The notes below the pieces were generated by a model. It made no database searches, had not been told where the DNA came from, and saw only the letters and a program-made list of their open reading frames with translations. From Luidia sarsii (Eukaryota > Echinodermata > Asteroidea > Paxillosida > Luidiidae), in the NCBI GenBank assembly GCA_949987565.1, contig OX465113.1, positions 3,781,460-3,845,459 on the forward strand: DNA of 64,000 nt. Direction: 5' to 3'. Positions 10,601 to 23,490 of the stretch are shown here, in pieces; position 1 is the stretch's first letter; every line of letters begins with the position of its first letter. Position numbers and translations under genes: made by a program.

Positions 10601-12600
10601 TGGAGAAAATGGTTTTAAAACCAGTGTGAAAAGATACTTTATATTTTGGTTTGCCTTGTTCCCTCGTTAAAGGTGACCCCTCGAAATGATTTCGTGGCTG
10701 TGCACTGAAAAGAATAGAAATAGAGACTGGAATCCTTAAATAACAGTGTGAGACATTGCATTGTAACCACCTCACTGCGGTTGCTGGAGACTGCCCAAGG
10801 TCAATGACTTTCGGGTTGTTTGAGCTAACGTTATTGCTACGAACACTGCTTTAAGGGCTCTTGCCTCTCGACAGGTTTTGTCCAGTTAAATTGGAAACAA
10901 ATCAATCCGTGTACATTTTAATTAACACGTGAGGTGCGTTGACCCAGGAGCCTGTTCAATAATTGTACATAGTATCCGGAGAGCGAGAGTGCTTTTGATA
11001 CAATATACTGTTGTCCAGATCGCTGAAGATGGCTCCAAGTTATCTGAACCAGTGTTTTGTTTTTTTAAATGTCTGTCAGAGGAAATAATGCGTTCCATTG
11101 CCATAAATGTGTGTTGAGAGCTGTCAGGGGAAAAAAAATTGCTTATTTATGACGCACTCCGAGTAAGGTATGTTAAAAGTGTACATGTATACTGTGTATA
11201 ATGGCAATTTCTCAGAACTGGATTTTCGGGGGGGGGGGGTGTTCCTGTTTCTTGTTATATAACACACAGTATCGGTAGTAATCGTAGATGAAGCAACTGG
11301 CCACCGAGTACACTATAATAAGGATCGAATTAACTCGTGGGGCAAATCTCGAAAAGTAGTTAATAGTGAATGTAATAATTCGTCACTAAGCAAATTTTGT
11401 TTTTGGTTTTTGAGGGATTGTTAGGAGCCAAGGTGGATGCTACAGGCTGACCCATTCCTTATTCCATAACTCCACAGAATGCATTCTCTCTTTAAAAAAA
11501 AAAAAAAGCCGCCAAAAGCATGTCATCGGGCGCTTAGCTTTTTATTTCGTTGAGCTCGTAAAACCGGTGTCCCTATCCTCTGCATGTAAAAAAAAAAAGT
11601 TCACCAACTCGGAGTCGAGCTTTAACCCCTTTTCATGTACTCAAGCAAGCGATTAAACAAAAATGGAGATTCTTCTTTTCACAACGATAGCGTAATTGTA
11701 TCCTGTTCTTTGCGGTGTCTTGGAAGTGACATTTTTCGAATAGTTCGCCAGGGAAAGCTGACTGCGACATAGTTGAGGAATGGAAAGTTATTTTGCGATC
11801 TTTTGCTGGCTAGTTGCCAGACTCATAATAGATTTTCCTCTTCCCTGGTGACGTTATCTGTGCAAAAAACCCACTAAGATGTATTGATCAGTTGGAAGTG
11901 TACAGTGAAAATTGCTTGATTATTTTGTTATTTTTGTTTATTGTAATTTACTAAGATAGTCAACTTCCATCCATGTTATAAATATTAAATTTACGAGAAG
12001 AAACTGATTCTTGACAGCATTCAGCGTCTTGTTTATTTGTGTTGTCCGTGTTGAATTATCGTTGTGATTCGCAACTTACATGAACTTAATCGGAAAATGA
12101 GTGCGCAATTTTTGGCCGCTTTATGGAGGTACTCGCTTATTAAGGAACGCGGTCGTCGACTTCGCCACGTTTTCGCGTGTGAGTGGCTACCCCTGGCCTT
12201 TGTGAAAAGAATGTTGGCAGCGTTCCCAGACATGTGACCTCATAGATCTGTGCGTGTGGTCTGCGTGCTTTGTGCTGCCGCACTGTTGTGGTAATCATTT
12301 CCCGCGTCTGCGTATGCGACGGCAATCTTAGGCGACCCCTTACTGAACCCGGTTGAAAGAATGGCATTATTTAAACAGTATTTCAATATACACCATCCTA
12401 TAATTATTCATAAAAGTTGTTTAAATGGTGTCGGGGGATAACTAACTGGTTTGGAGCATTGGAGTGATCATTCATCTCAACTCTACATACAATTCGTGCA
12501 CAAATGAAAAAAACACAGTTGGCGTTAGGTCGTAAGGACATTGTCTTGATATTAAGAGGGCGAACCAGGATTTCGCCTTCAATAAATTTCTTTATTCTTT
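7640..12600 (+). other. Probable long 3' UTR of the LDLR-type gene, grading into intergenic DNA
   Basis: No coding signal is visible. The stretch is AT-rich with many A and T runs. Candidate poly(A) signals are AATAAA at 9197-9202 and 12581-12586 and ATTAAA at 9948-9953. Five TGTANATA Pumilio-type elements lie at 9736, 9775, 10071, 10417 and 10964. The true 3' end of the transcript cannot be fixed from sequence alone. Confidence 0.4.
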
Positions 12601-12893
12601 AATGCATTTCTTCTTAGTATGTAGGTACCTATTTAAAAGCTACATTTTTCTTTGTTGCACATCAATTTTTCTCTAATTCATATTATTATCTGTATAGGCC
12701 CATTACCCCAACACACAACTCAAAAAGTGTGTGTAGATTATTTTAAAAAAAATGTCTGATATTTTATTTTTTCAGCTGTCAAATTTCAGTATTGAAGTAG
12801 GTTTATTTCATATTTCAATGTACAGTAGGACTAAATTATTCCCCTTCCAATCGATTTTCTCTTCACTTGCAAAATTAACATAGGCCTATGCTG

Positions 12894-13028
12894 AAAAAGG
12901 GATAGGTTTGTCCATGCAACTTATCTTTTGTGAGTGTGTGCGTTTCTGAAATTGTAAAGAACCAGAACCTGTACCACACACTCACAAAAGAGGTGTTACT
13001 GCAAACCATGCGCAAACCTATCACTTTT
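12894..13028. repeat. Imperfect inverted repeat (MITE-like hairpin)
   Basis: The outer arms share GGATAGGTTTG / CAAACCTATC. The inner arms CTTTTGTGAGTGTGTG (12926-12941) and CACACACTCACAAAAG (12976-12991) are perfect complements. The loop is about 34 bp. The size and shape fit a small non-autonomous DNA element. Confidence 0.5.
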
Positions 13029-13029
13029 C

Positions 13030-16000
13030 TTGCTACTCTCACATATCATGCATGTACTAGTTGTATTCTGCAACTCATGCAAAGGTTATAATACTCTTGC
13101 TTAGGCCTACATCAAATTTGTCTCTCTCTTTTTTTTTTCCCTAGAGGAGTTTACAGGCACCGGCCAAGACAGTGTTTGAACACGGGCGGGTAGGATTCAA
13201 ATTCCAAAACATGCGTAACGGTGCAAGTTTCACAATACATGTACATATACCTGGATCGATTACGTCGACGGTTCGGCGTTACATATTGATTATGCATAAC
13301 GCGTGTACGTACGTACGTAAGTGTGCATGAGGTCAGTGTGAGCGTGTTAAATAATGGAAGTCAACCTGGACACGTAGACGTGAAATCAAGCCGTTTATTG
13401 AGATTATTTAACCATACACATCCACTTGCGTGTCCCGCCACCTCGCTGCGATAGGGTGTGGATGGGCATCCAGGTCCTCTTTATATCCATACTCCACCCA
13501 CGCAGCTATGGAGAATCCAAACCAAGTCTTTTCATTGCATGAGCGGAGAACGAACAATATTACGATTTTAACAGGTCTTGTTTTCAAGTTTAGTAATTGT
13601 ATAACGATACTCTGCACATTCCCACGATGCCCTCGCGGAAAACGCAAGACACATGGCACTGAGCCAAATTATTGCCCTCTCTGTTCTGCACAATGAGTTT
13701 AGGGACAGGCCAGTTCGTCTGCGGCTATCCCAGCCAAGGTTGGATTCTGGAAAAGCGCCAATGCTCGATTGAGAGCTAGAGGCGACGCAGGGTTGTCGAA
13801 GGCGTGAGTATTTCCCAACCCCAACGAATGAGATTTCAAGCACATTGAAAGATACTCGACCCATTGCACTAATGGACCGATTCTCTAAGCTATGCAAACT
13901 TCAAACAGCAGAACTGTGAATGTCATTCGGACAGAAATTTCATTATTTCAAATCCCATACATCTGGCACTATGGCATGCAGCCACTGAGATCTTCCGAGA
14001 GCTCCACAATATCACAAGGGGATGTTGTTTTCCAACTTAACCCAAAAACTGAGCAGGAGTCCTTTCAAGAAAGGTCCCACATGGATAGAAACGCCAATCC
14101 CTATACAAATATATACATTTTTCGAGAATTGCAATTTCAGGTTCGGAAGCAGTCTGAAGAGTTACTTCCAGTCCGCTTTCACACAGTTCTGAGTGGGTGG
14201 GTGCCTGGCCAATATTCTAAAAAGCTTTCCCCTCTTCTTGTTCAATTCAGAGCGGCAGGGTAAAGGGACAATGACCACCTTGCGGTTAGCATTGTGATTT
14301 TGTCGGACTCTCAGAGATAGAATTAGAAACCGGCTTGGTAGACGTCCTCCAGCGTGCATGGGCGGGAATTGGAGTTTGGGGCATTTCTTTATGGCGGGAA
14401 TGATCGGTGAAACTTTTCAGCAAGGCCACCTACCAGTTGACTTCCACCAAGTCGTGGATCTTCATGAATATGAGTTCAAAATGACTTGTCTGTACCCCCG
14501 GTAATCTTAGCTGCAAATACCCAAACATAATTATTAACATCATTCATTTGGGCGGGTTGCAATAATATTGGGTACGAAACCTTTCTCAAGTGTAGGCCCC
14601 CTACTCTAAAATTATGGCGTAGTGGTGCAGTTCAGTTTGTTTATAGCATGCACACACTACATGTATAATTAACCCTCGCCACGTTAAAAAAAAAAAGGTA
14701 TAGGCCCTACAAGTACAACATGTTCATGCAGTAGGATGGTGGGATTGGTGGGTAACATGATTATTGTGAGTGGTAGAATAACGGGAAAGGTGTATACATT
14801 ATTGTAGCTTACTTCAGGTAGGGCCTATATATAGACTGCATAGTTTGACGGTATATATCGGCAATTATTTCATAAGATATAATGCACGGTATAGTTCCCT
14901 TGACGAAAGCTCATGCTTGAACACTATTCACTGCGTCATGTACGGCTGAGTTGGCATTTTTATGGTGCACTCTTTATATAGTTCAGACTTCAGTCAGCAT
15001 TTTTTCCTGCAGTGCAGTGTTCGTGCATAGTGCAGCATTTTCTAGCGTGACCACTAAGCCGACACGACAAAGGACCCACATACCAGCGCCACCCGTACTG
15101 TTTGGTGGACAAGTCTGGGTGCTGTTGCCTGCAGGCTATCGATTGGCGGACTACGAGAAGGCCTGCCAGAAGACCACCTCGCATGAATTTTTTATCACTC
15201 CGGAAAAACCCGCGGGATCATTGTTTACAAACACTACCAGGGAGATCTCCAAAATATGCAGCGGGTCTGACGTTTCGATTCTAGCCGAGTCTTCCGCGTG
15301 GAAGTCTGCATGCGTGCCCCCGAGGAAGGCACAAGAGACATTCAGTTCCTGGCTCGAAATCTTTGAGATTTGCAATTTTGGTTGTTCATTCATTTGGTTG
15401 TTCAATAGTTTGCAATATTGTTGTGTCACTGTTGCCCTATATGGCCCCGACGTTTGGATCCTAAGTGCTAGGATGAATAGGGCCTATAATATAACATTAT
15501 ATTTCGATGAACCGAATTCTTGGGAGTTTATTGCCACTATTCCGACGGTTTTTGTCTGCCAACTGCAACACCGATTCCAAAGTACCGAAATCATATTCTT
15601 TTTATTTCACTGGACATGATCCATGTTCGGTATGGCCGTATCAGCCAAGCGGCCATTAAGTCACAACTTAGATTAAAAAAAGATTTTCCAATCGAACCCC
15701 ATAAGTATATACCATTATTATATAGTTAATAAATATAAGGGGTGTGAAATTCTAGGTTAGAGAAAATCGGCTCCAAACGTGGCAAAATAACTTGGTTTGG
15801 GAAACCGGTCGGTAAGTAAATTCATTCTTTCTCCACATGGCAGAATAGACTGCATGAATCCCAGGGACTTCCCACGCCGACAGAAGTCACACCTGAAAGC
15901 TGGCTGTCTCTATGGGTCAGGGCGATTCTTGAAACCCTGGACACGAGAAGCGTCTGGTTTTCAACAGAGGTTTCAGGGGTTCTGTCTGAATTCATCCACG

Positions 16001-16650
16001 TCATGCGGCGAGGTGCGCATGCTCAATTCACGATCCCCTGCACCAATCTGCAGCTGGAACCTGACCTTAGATTCCACATATACAGACGAGGCCATGTTGA
16101 AATTCTGTTACGTGTTAGTGTTAGGCCTATATAACTATAATGACTGTTGCAGAATTAGACAACTTTCGCCATGCGATTTACTTGGCCAAATGGGGGCGCA
16201 CTTTACATTATTTTATTGCGAATGCAGAATTATTACCATAATAAATACATTAGTCATTAGTATGGACAATAGCAGGCGCCAAACTGAAACTCCATGCGGA
16301 GGGCTACCATCTTTGCCATGGACATTATATAACCTATAATTTTATGTCTATAGGCCAGTATAATAATTATGATCTTTACAAAAGTATGTGCGGAAGTAAA
16401 GAGCGCCTTCATGCACACACACTAAATTTCGTCCCAGATTTCTTTAAAATGCCGCCGGCCTTCTGTGAGTGAGAACTTTTAGAATAATTATTATTGTTGT
16501 GTATATTTTACTTAATCAAAGGAGGACCTGCATTTCTATAATCTAGATTAAGTGGAACGGTATCGTAGTTCTGTTAAGGTGAGTGTTAATATATAGTTCG
16601 GTCTGACTATATTAGGGTCCTATACATTATAGATAAAGACTAGTACGTGG
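13030..16650. other. Intergenic, no gene recognised
   Basis: A short (ACGT)n-like tract sits near 13304-13318. Open frames exist (for example 14951-15619, plus) but show no recognisable domain. The longest one overlaps a diverged copy of the dispersed hairpin family at about 15265-15420. No splice-consistent exon was found. Confidence 0.4.
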
Positions 16651-16653
16651 ACC

Positions 16654-16921
16654 AATGGACCTTTCCCATGAAATATGCAAATAAGAGCTGGCGCATGCGC
16701 TTTACTAAATTGGTGGGCAAACGACTGCGCGTTGCGTGCAGGTTTGGAAATACGCGCGCAGGAGACGCTGAATAGCCAATGACCGCTCGCCAAACTGTTA
16801 GTGAAAAGGACCGCGCGCACGCCCGTGGAAAACTATGATTGGTTGGCAGCCCGCTTGCCCACCAATTTAGTTAAGCGCATGCGGTAGGTCTAATTTGCAT
16901 ATTTCATGGGAAAGGTCCATT
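16654..16921. mobile_element. MITE with about 67-bp terminal inverted repeats
   Basis: The left arm begins AATGGACCTTTCCCATG and runs to about 16719. The right arm from about 16855 ends CATGGGAAAGGTCCATT. The arms differ at only a few positions, chiefly in the GAGCTGGC / GACCTACC segment. The 135-bp core is CpG-rich and has no ORF. A clear target duplication is not visible. The form fits a non-autonomous DNA transposon. Confidence 0.75.
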
Positions 16922-17014
16922 AATTTGATCGCGCGTCGCGTCAACGCCAATAATGTCGTACAAACTCATGGTGGTGCTCTTTACTTCCCAGCCATCCATA
17001 CATGGCTTTTACGA

Positions 17015-17640
17015 AATGAAGGCTTATAGGCTCGGGCTGAGGCTTCGGTCATATCTCTTACCCGTTATAACATCACAGGCATCTACAAACTGGCGTTCGG
17101 CCCCAGTTTCTTGGCGAATACCCTGTACTTTTTTAAGGGATATCGATAACACAACAATTGGTTGAGGTCAAAGAATAGCATCCATAGTTGTCTGGACCAA
17201 CAAAATGCATGAAATAGCACATCTGTTAAGATTTCAGCTCAATCCGCCAACGGTCGAGTCTCGAGAAAATTGTGAAAACTGGCGCCCGCTATAATTGTCC
17301 GGCTATAGGTTATCATAATAATAGGCCCTATAGTCCTTAAAAAAAGTTATAATAATTATCATAGCATTAAGCATAAATATAGTTATAAATGGGTTATACT
17401 ATGGGTTTTTGTAAAGATGGCAGCTTCCATGTTTCCAGCATGGCATTTTGGTTTAACGCCCGCTATTGTCCGTCTGTATGTTATTATTGTCGTTTTCGAA
17501 ATGAAGGCTTAGGCTCGGGCTTGGGCTTCGGTCATATTATTTTATCTTACTCGATAATTATAATAATCACAGGCATCTAAAAAATAATAAGCGGTTGGCC
17601 CAAGTTTCTTGGGGAATACCCTGTAGGCCTATACCTATCA
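17015..17640. repeat. Local direct duplication
   Basis: About 110 bp from AAATGAAGGCTTATAGGCTC (about 17018-17130) recurs, diverged and with small insertions, at about 17499-17625. Both copies pass through TCACAGGCATCTA and CCCTGTA. A partial inverted match lies near 17700-17760. Confidence 0.55.
17128..17290 (+). repeat. Dispersed repeat family A, copy 1
   Basis: This copy contains the family core TCAGCTCAATCCGCCAACGG followed by GAGTCTCGAGAAAATTGTGAA. It is shared with copies at about 31060-31515 (minus), 37390-37520 and 48860-49220 (plus). The 5' part (ACACAACAATTGG through AGAATAGCATCC) matches only the 31-kb copy. Confidence 0.65.
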
Positions 17641-20600
17641 CTATCAGTATCAGGCAAACAAACCTTCGGATTCGGAAACGTGGCACAACCTGGATTTTCA
17701 AGTTTGGTCAGACGGAGACGAGGCCTATAAGTCTTCATTTCGAAAACGGCCTATGTCTATAGGCCCTATGGAATCAGTACCACAACCATAAGCCTAGGCC
17801 TTGGTTTTAACACCGCAGGGTCTTATAACCACCCGCTCTGGTCGCTTGACAGAGTTGCCGTTGCTTTTACTGATGCTACTTCAAAATACGGCTGCACGGA
17901 GAGGACGACTTAGCCTAACAGCAATATGCTGAGAAGAAAAACTAAGCCGGGCTCGTTTCGTGTCGGATGAGTTGCGGGTTCGAATTTGCAGCTGCTTTAC
18001 CGCACGGGGCAATTCTTTCAAAAATAACTACGGGGAAAATTAGTGTTTCTGATGCCTTATAAAGTAGTCGGGCCGCAGTACTCGAAAAAAATCTCCAAAA
18101 GAATTTTGTTTTTCACATTCCATATCCTTTTCAACTAATGGGCTTATAATAAAACCAAAAGGCCTACGGGCTTATGACTTCTTAAGCTTTATTGATAAAT
18201 ACTGCAATCAAGTTAACGTCTGATAAATGAGAAGAATTTCCGAGTAAGCACTGTAGTCACATTCAACAGGTTAATTAAATAAAAATGCATCTTTCGCAAG
18301 TATAAAAGAATAAAAACACCTTTTGTTGCTCATGGCCTTCAATTGAGAAAATACCTACCTGTTTTTAAAAAGTCCCGATTCTAAATCACCTTATTTTGAA
18401 ATCAATATTTTTTTTAATTAGGATTCGAAACAATAACAGTAAAACAGCGCGCACGTTTGAGAACCTCGCGTTGTGGAATAACGCGCACGCTCAATCAAAC
18501 GAGGGCGCCCTCGCGCGATCCATTAACTTCGTTGTGCGTATCTAGTACTGTGCACTGACGGCAGACACTTATGAACTCTTATAAAGAATGCTCGACAAAT
18601 TTCACCAAATCATAAAGTATCTACATAATATATATTTTCGAAATAAGAGATAAGTCATGCAAACTATTCGAATATACTACAACTACTGTACATGCAATTG
18701 GTTTAAATAGGGGTGTTAAGTTTTCATAATAGTTATTAATTTTTAGGTATTTTCGTGGGGTATCTTTACTTCGACTACTTTATTGTCGAAATTAAAAAAA
18801 TCTTGGTCTTCTGGGTAGCCAGTGATAATATCCTACTAATAATTATATTATTTATTTTTCTTCATTTTCCTGACTTCTGAACAAAACGATTTTTGTGTGC
18901 TTTTCAAAGGAGTTTAATTTGCTACGTACACGTACTGCATCTTCTTTTCCTTCCATCTTTCTTTCCCTCTTTTATTTTGATTTGTTCCATCTAAAGAATT
19001 TGTTTATCCTACGTATAGCTCCATGCTTTAACTTAATTTGATGTAAAAAGTCATGCAAGTAACATAATTTTAAAGCGTGCAATCTATTCTTCCTTTTATT
19101 TTTATTTTCTTGAATGTGTGATGTAAAAACCATAATAATAATCTATGTGTAAAACAGCCACAGCGCCCTCAACTGTTCTACTCCGACAAGTGGGTAGAAT
19201 TTAGGGGACCTGTCAACAACTCGAAAAGTATTGTTGCCCATCGCAAACAAATCATCTAATGTAAACAAGTTTAAAGCTAAACATCGCTTCAAGATTATCA
19301 AATATTAAAGGAATAAATGTTTTAATCACGTGGAAAAACTTGGACATGAATTAGAATCTCTAGTCTATAAAATATTGGCTTTTTGTTTACAAGCTGTACG
19401 TTGCTAGATTTCCAGTTGATCCCTAACATATTCCGTGCCTTGCCCGATCGGTATCATCATAGAGGTTGATTTTCACCTGATATACAGCTAACGTACATGT
19501 AGGCTTACACAACGCTGGCTCAGAAAATAATTTGATGTCTAAATTATGTAATTACGCCCGACTCCAGCTTCCGATCTCTGCCAAATTTCACAGGTAAAAA
19601 GATAAAGTGTTAATATAGAGTAGTCACTTAATTTTAACTGCAATCGGGTTTGTCTATTCGCTCAAAACGGGACGAATTTAGTTGATGATGGAATGTTACT
19701 AAGGTGTATGTGTTTCGATAGGTCCATGCACCGGCAGTGCGTTGTTGGTGCTGGGTTGAGTTGGAATGGTACAGACTGACTGGCTAGACCGTAGACGCAT
19801 CGAGTTACGCGGGAGTGGTGGTCGACCGAGTTTAGACAGGCTGTCGAGGGAGCTGCTCGACACTGCCTCTGAGTCATGCTCGTGTCACGATCAACAAATC
19901 GTGGCTGTCTTGGCCGGCAAGGTTTGGGGGCCACAGCACCAGTCCCTACTCTGAGGCCATGTACTCAGTCAAAGCATGGGTCAAAGCGTGGATCTGAACA
20001 CGTTATACACGGTATAGGCCCTACTCATTAAGTCATGACCCCTTGTACCTCGGGCTCGAGATATATCATATTCATAATCCTGTGTTCAGACGACCCCGTC
20101 AATAATTAACCCCAATACACTCGGGCACTCATGCACCACGTGCATGCACATCCGCCATTGAACCAATTACTGAATATTAATCACTGATGTACATGTAGCT
20201 GCTGTCATGGCTGAGACCTCACACACAGTCGCAGCATGGTCACAGCATGGAGGAATAAGAAGAGGTCACAGTAGCCTCTTATTAATGGTTTTGACATAAT
20301 GTTGTCATGTGGAGATGAATTAATTGAATTGAAGTAACTATTGAAAAGGAATATTATTTATTCATACACTGTACATTACATGATACCGGTATGTGTATAC
20401 ATTAACCAACCAGATTGATTTAAGCTACTTACAATACATTACATTAAGATGTAGGCCTATATATTTGTAACCAACATACTCATAGTCACAGTCAGAGCAT
20501 ACAGTAGATTTGGAAGAAATTACTACAGGACCACTGCACTGAGCTTGTACCTTAGATTTTTACAGCATTTTAATTTTTCATGATATCTTTATAGAAGAGT

Positions 20601-21040
20601 ATCATCCTGAAGGCCCTATTGTTGCTTGATTGTGCTAGTGACTCAACCATTTAAGAACGAGGCGATTTCTGAGAAGAGTTGTGATCTCATTCTGGGTGAA
20701 TCTGAGTTATAGATTACTCTTATTCATAGGCCACCACCTACCTCCTCATAATCACTACTTCCACCATGGATAGCCTCAAGTCTTCTTCATATGAAAACAA
20801 AAAGCACAAGACTACTGGTCCTGTTTGTGCAGCGAACAGGACCATGCTGCACAGCTGAAATTGCTGAAAGTTGAGGAAATCCGACCAGCTGGGAGCTGAC
20901 TGTATGAGAATTGCTTCCGGAGGTGTGATGCAGTGGGCATGTTGTCCCAAATAAGTCCTCACTCCTCCAAGAGTCATGACTTGTCATAAAGGTGTGATCT
21001 GCAAAAGTATGCAGAATCACTAGGGCCGTTCCCAAGTGCT
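17641..21040. other. Intergenic, no gene recognised
   Basis: Mixed AT-rich DNA with a CpG cluster near 18445-18525 (several GCGCGC and CGCGCG motifs). No supported exon. The open frames at 19662-19954 on both strands have no recognisable domain. Confidence 0.35.
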
Positions 21041-21044
21041 ACAC

Positions 21045-21199
21045 CAAATAAACGTGATTATTTGGATCGCGATTTGAATCGCGATTCAAACTCCACTCTT
21101 TTTGCGTGTGGGGACACAATAAACGCGATTATTAGTGGGATTTGAATCGCGATTCGGACTCCACTAAGAGTGAGACTTGTTCAAATAATCGCGTTTATT
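21045..21199. repeat. Small inverted-repeat element with repeated GATTTGAATCGCGATT motifs
   Basis: AATAAACGTGATTATTTG at the left pairs with CAAATAATCGCGTTTATT at the right with one mismatch. The interior has two copies of GATTTGAATCGCGATTC, each followed by ACTCCACT. The structure is MITE-like. Confidence 0.55.
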
Positions 21200-21602
21200 T
21201 GCGACGCGATGTGTGTAGGAACGCTCCACTCAAATCGCACCGTCTTTTTTTTTAAGCCCACGATGCATTGCGCAAGCATGGCATTTCCTGCCAGCAGCTT
21301 ACTGCCAGGAAGTGCAGCACAGGGTTTGTTTACGTTCGTCAGCGAGTCCCGCCATTCCCGCTTGCGCAGCGCGACCAAATGCTAACCGCAATCGGCTCGC
21401 GTTTATTTGCGACACGGTTATTTGGCCTGAGAGATATAGACTTTGCAGGCCTCATGAATTAATTATGTTGGGGCCATTGTTTTGTTGTTGGATTGATCAC
21501 CGTTGTATGGCGCCCCTTTAAAGTTTGTGCCCTGTGAAGAATGTGACCTTGGTAGTGCACTTGGATTGGCATTATGGCAACATGCAGGGATATCTGGGAC
21601 TT

Positions 21603-21895
21603 GGTTAAGTACATGTTTATGTACACTCACATGCACATCCACATGATGTACACAAACATGTACGTTCACATGATACCGACTGGTACATGTACACCTATAC
21701 GTACATGTACACCCACACGTACATTCAGGTCCAATGGTATACATGTACTTGTACATGTTGGTTCACTTGCACATTCATATATGCTCATGACATACGTGCA
21801 TGTACACGCGTGTACACATGTACATGTACATGTTCATGTACATGTACACAATGTATGTTCATACAGTACACATGTAGTTGAGCACTGCTTGCTTG
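21603..21895. repeat. (TACATG)n-type tract
   Basis: Imperfect TACATG/ACATGTAC repeat with TACACG variants. This is the first such block from the left. The hexamer is its own reverse complement up to rotation, so both strands show open frames of alternating Tyr/Met, Val/His and Cys/Thr. These are not genes. Confidence 0.85.
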
Positions 21896-22311
21896 TACAA
21901 GAGTGAATGCTGCTAGATGCTATAGGGCATATGTAGGCTGAATTGACCTTTCTTTATTGTCATCACCTTACCATCTTACATGTGTGTAAGCTGGCCAAAC
22001 ATTGATGTCATTATCATACAAGATACATGTACATGTATCTTTGCATGCAGACCACACTTGTAAGATAATCCAGCGGGCTGCCTAGCTTTGACTTAAAGCT
22101 GTAGACCCTGTTTTAACTTTTACAGAAACATTTTCTGGATTGAGTCTTGAATCGCAGACCTCTGGCTTAACGTACCAGCACTATGAGATGTTTTTGCTCA
22201 ATTCGTGGTTGTTATAAAAAAAAATCTTCTTCAGGTCACGATGTAGCCAGTGCACATTGGTAATGCAGAGGAGGTACCGGTAGACTTGGGTACACACGTT
22301 ATGCAGTTAAG

Positions 22312-22821
22312 ATGGCCGAAGGGGATGCACTCAAACTGCCATTGGTGACTGCCACCCCAGCAGAGGAGGATGAGGCAAATACCGGGGCAGAGGGGGTGAC
22401 GGAGAAGGAGGATGAGGCGGCCAAGGGGAAGAGCGAGGGAGGTTTGCTGGCCGTGGCTACTGTCTCGGGGCCGACCGTGTCCGTGCAGGTGGCCCCCTCA
22501 CCGGCCGACCACCCCTCGGCCAGTCACCTGGCCTTCCGCGCCTACCTGCGGGAGTGCGGCCTGGCCGACATGCTGGGCCACTTCCCCGCCGACTTCACCC
22601 TGGGCATCTTCCGGGCGCTGACCGAGGATGACCTGGCCGCCGACTACGGCGTGGCTGAGGAGGAGCGGCGAGCGGAGCTGGTCAGGGCCATCGCCCGGGC
22701 CCGGGATGAGTACGATGAGCGGGAAGAGGCCCAGAGGCGCCTGAAGGTGCACAGCATCTTGGCCTATCGCCGACAGTCAGAGGCCAGCACTGTGACCAAT
22801 CCACTGGCCATGGGCCATCAG
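22312..22821 (+). CDS. SAM-domain protein, probable first coding exon (170 codons)
   Basis: ATG in good context (GTTAAGATGG) opens a 510-bp GC-rich exon that ends in phase 0 at a consensus donor (CAG/GTGAGT). Residues 1-68 are acidic and low complexity. Residues about 74-132 form a sterile alpha motif: AFRAYLRECGLADMLGHF, LTEDDLAADYGV and the C-terminal helix RRAELVRAIARAR are all recognisable. Residues 133-152 continue as a charged helix. SAM domains mediate protein-protein or polymer contacts, so a scaffold or signalling role is plausible, but the family cannot be named. The downstream exons were not found; the next intron is CT-rich and then repeat-filled. Codon use (GC-rich third positions) resembles the receptor exons and contrasts with the surroundings. 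Confidence 0.75.
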
Positions 22822-23490
22822 GTGAGTCTCTCTCTGTCCCTGTCTCTCTCTCTCCATCTTTCAGTCTCTCTCTCCCTCTCTCTTCTCTCTCTCTATAGTG
22901 TCTCTGTCTGCCTGTCTCTGTTTCTCTCTCTCTCCTCCTCTTTGTTCCTATCTCTATTTGTCTACAGGTCTTAGCCTGTCTCTGCCTGCCTGTCCATCTC
23001 CGTCTGTCCTTGTCTGTCTCTGTCTCTCTCTCTGTCTTTCAGTCTCTCTCTCCCTCTCTCTTCTCTCTCTATAGTGTCTCTGTCTCTCTCTCTCTGTTTC
23101 TCTCTCTCTCCTCCTCTTCTTTGTTCCTCTCTCTATTTGTCTGTCTTAGCCTGTCTCTGCCTGCCTGTCCATCTGTGTCTGTGTCTGTCTCTTTCTCTGT
23201 CTTTGAGTCTCTCTGTCCCTCTCTCTTCTCTCTCTCTATAGTGTCTCTGTCTGTCTGTCTCTGTTTCTCTCTCTCCTCCTCTTCTTTGTTCCTCTCTCTA
23301 TTTGTCTGTCTTAGCCTGTCTCTGCCTGCCTGTCCATCTCTGTCTGTCCTTGTCTGTCTCTGTCTCTCTCTCTGTCTTTCCCTCTCTCCTCTCTGATCCT
23401 CTAGATCTGTCTGTCTTTGCCTGTCTCCGCCTGTCTGTCTGTCTATCTCTGTCTGTCTTTCTCTGTCTCTGTCTCTCCCTTTTTTCAATC
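22822..23490 (+). repeat. Pyrimidine-rich minisatellite directly after the SAM exon donor
   Basis: CT/TCTG-rich DNA in units of roughly 167-176 bp. The marker CTATAGTGTCTCTGTC recurs at about 22893, 23069 and 23236, and a fourth degenerate unit follows. It begins within a few bases of the splice donor. Long Ser/Leu and Arg/Asp/Glu frames here are artefacts of the repeat. Confidence 0.85.

Noticed and set aside
13430..13897. Possible coding remnant on either strand
   Set aside because: Frames on both strands are short, interrupted and match no family I can recognise; not enough to call a pseudogene.
14951..15619. 222-codon plus-strand frame with a hydrophobic start
   Set aside because: No domain is recognised, codon use is not GC-biased like the real exons, and it overlaps a diverged copy of the dispersed hairpin family.
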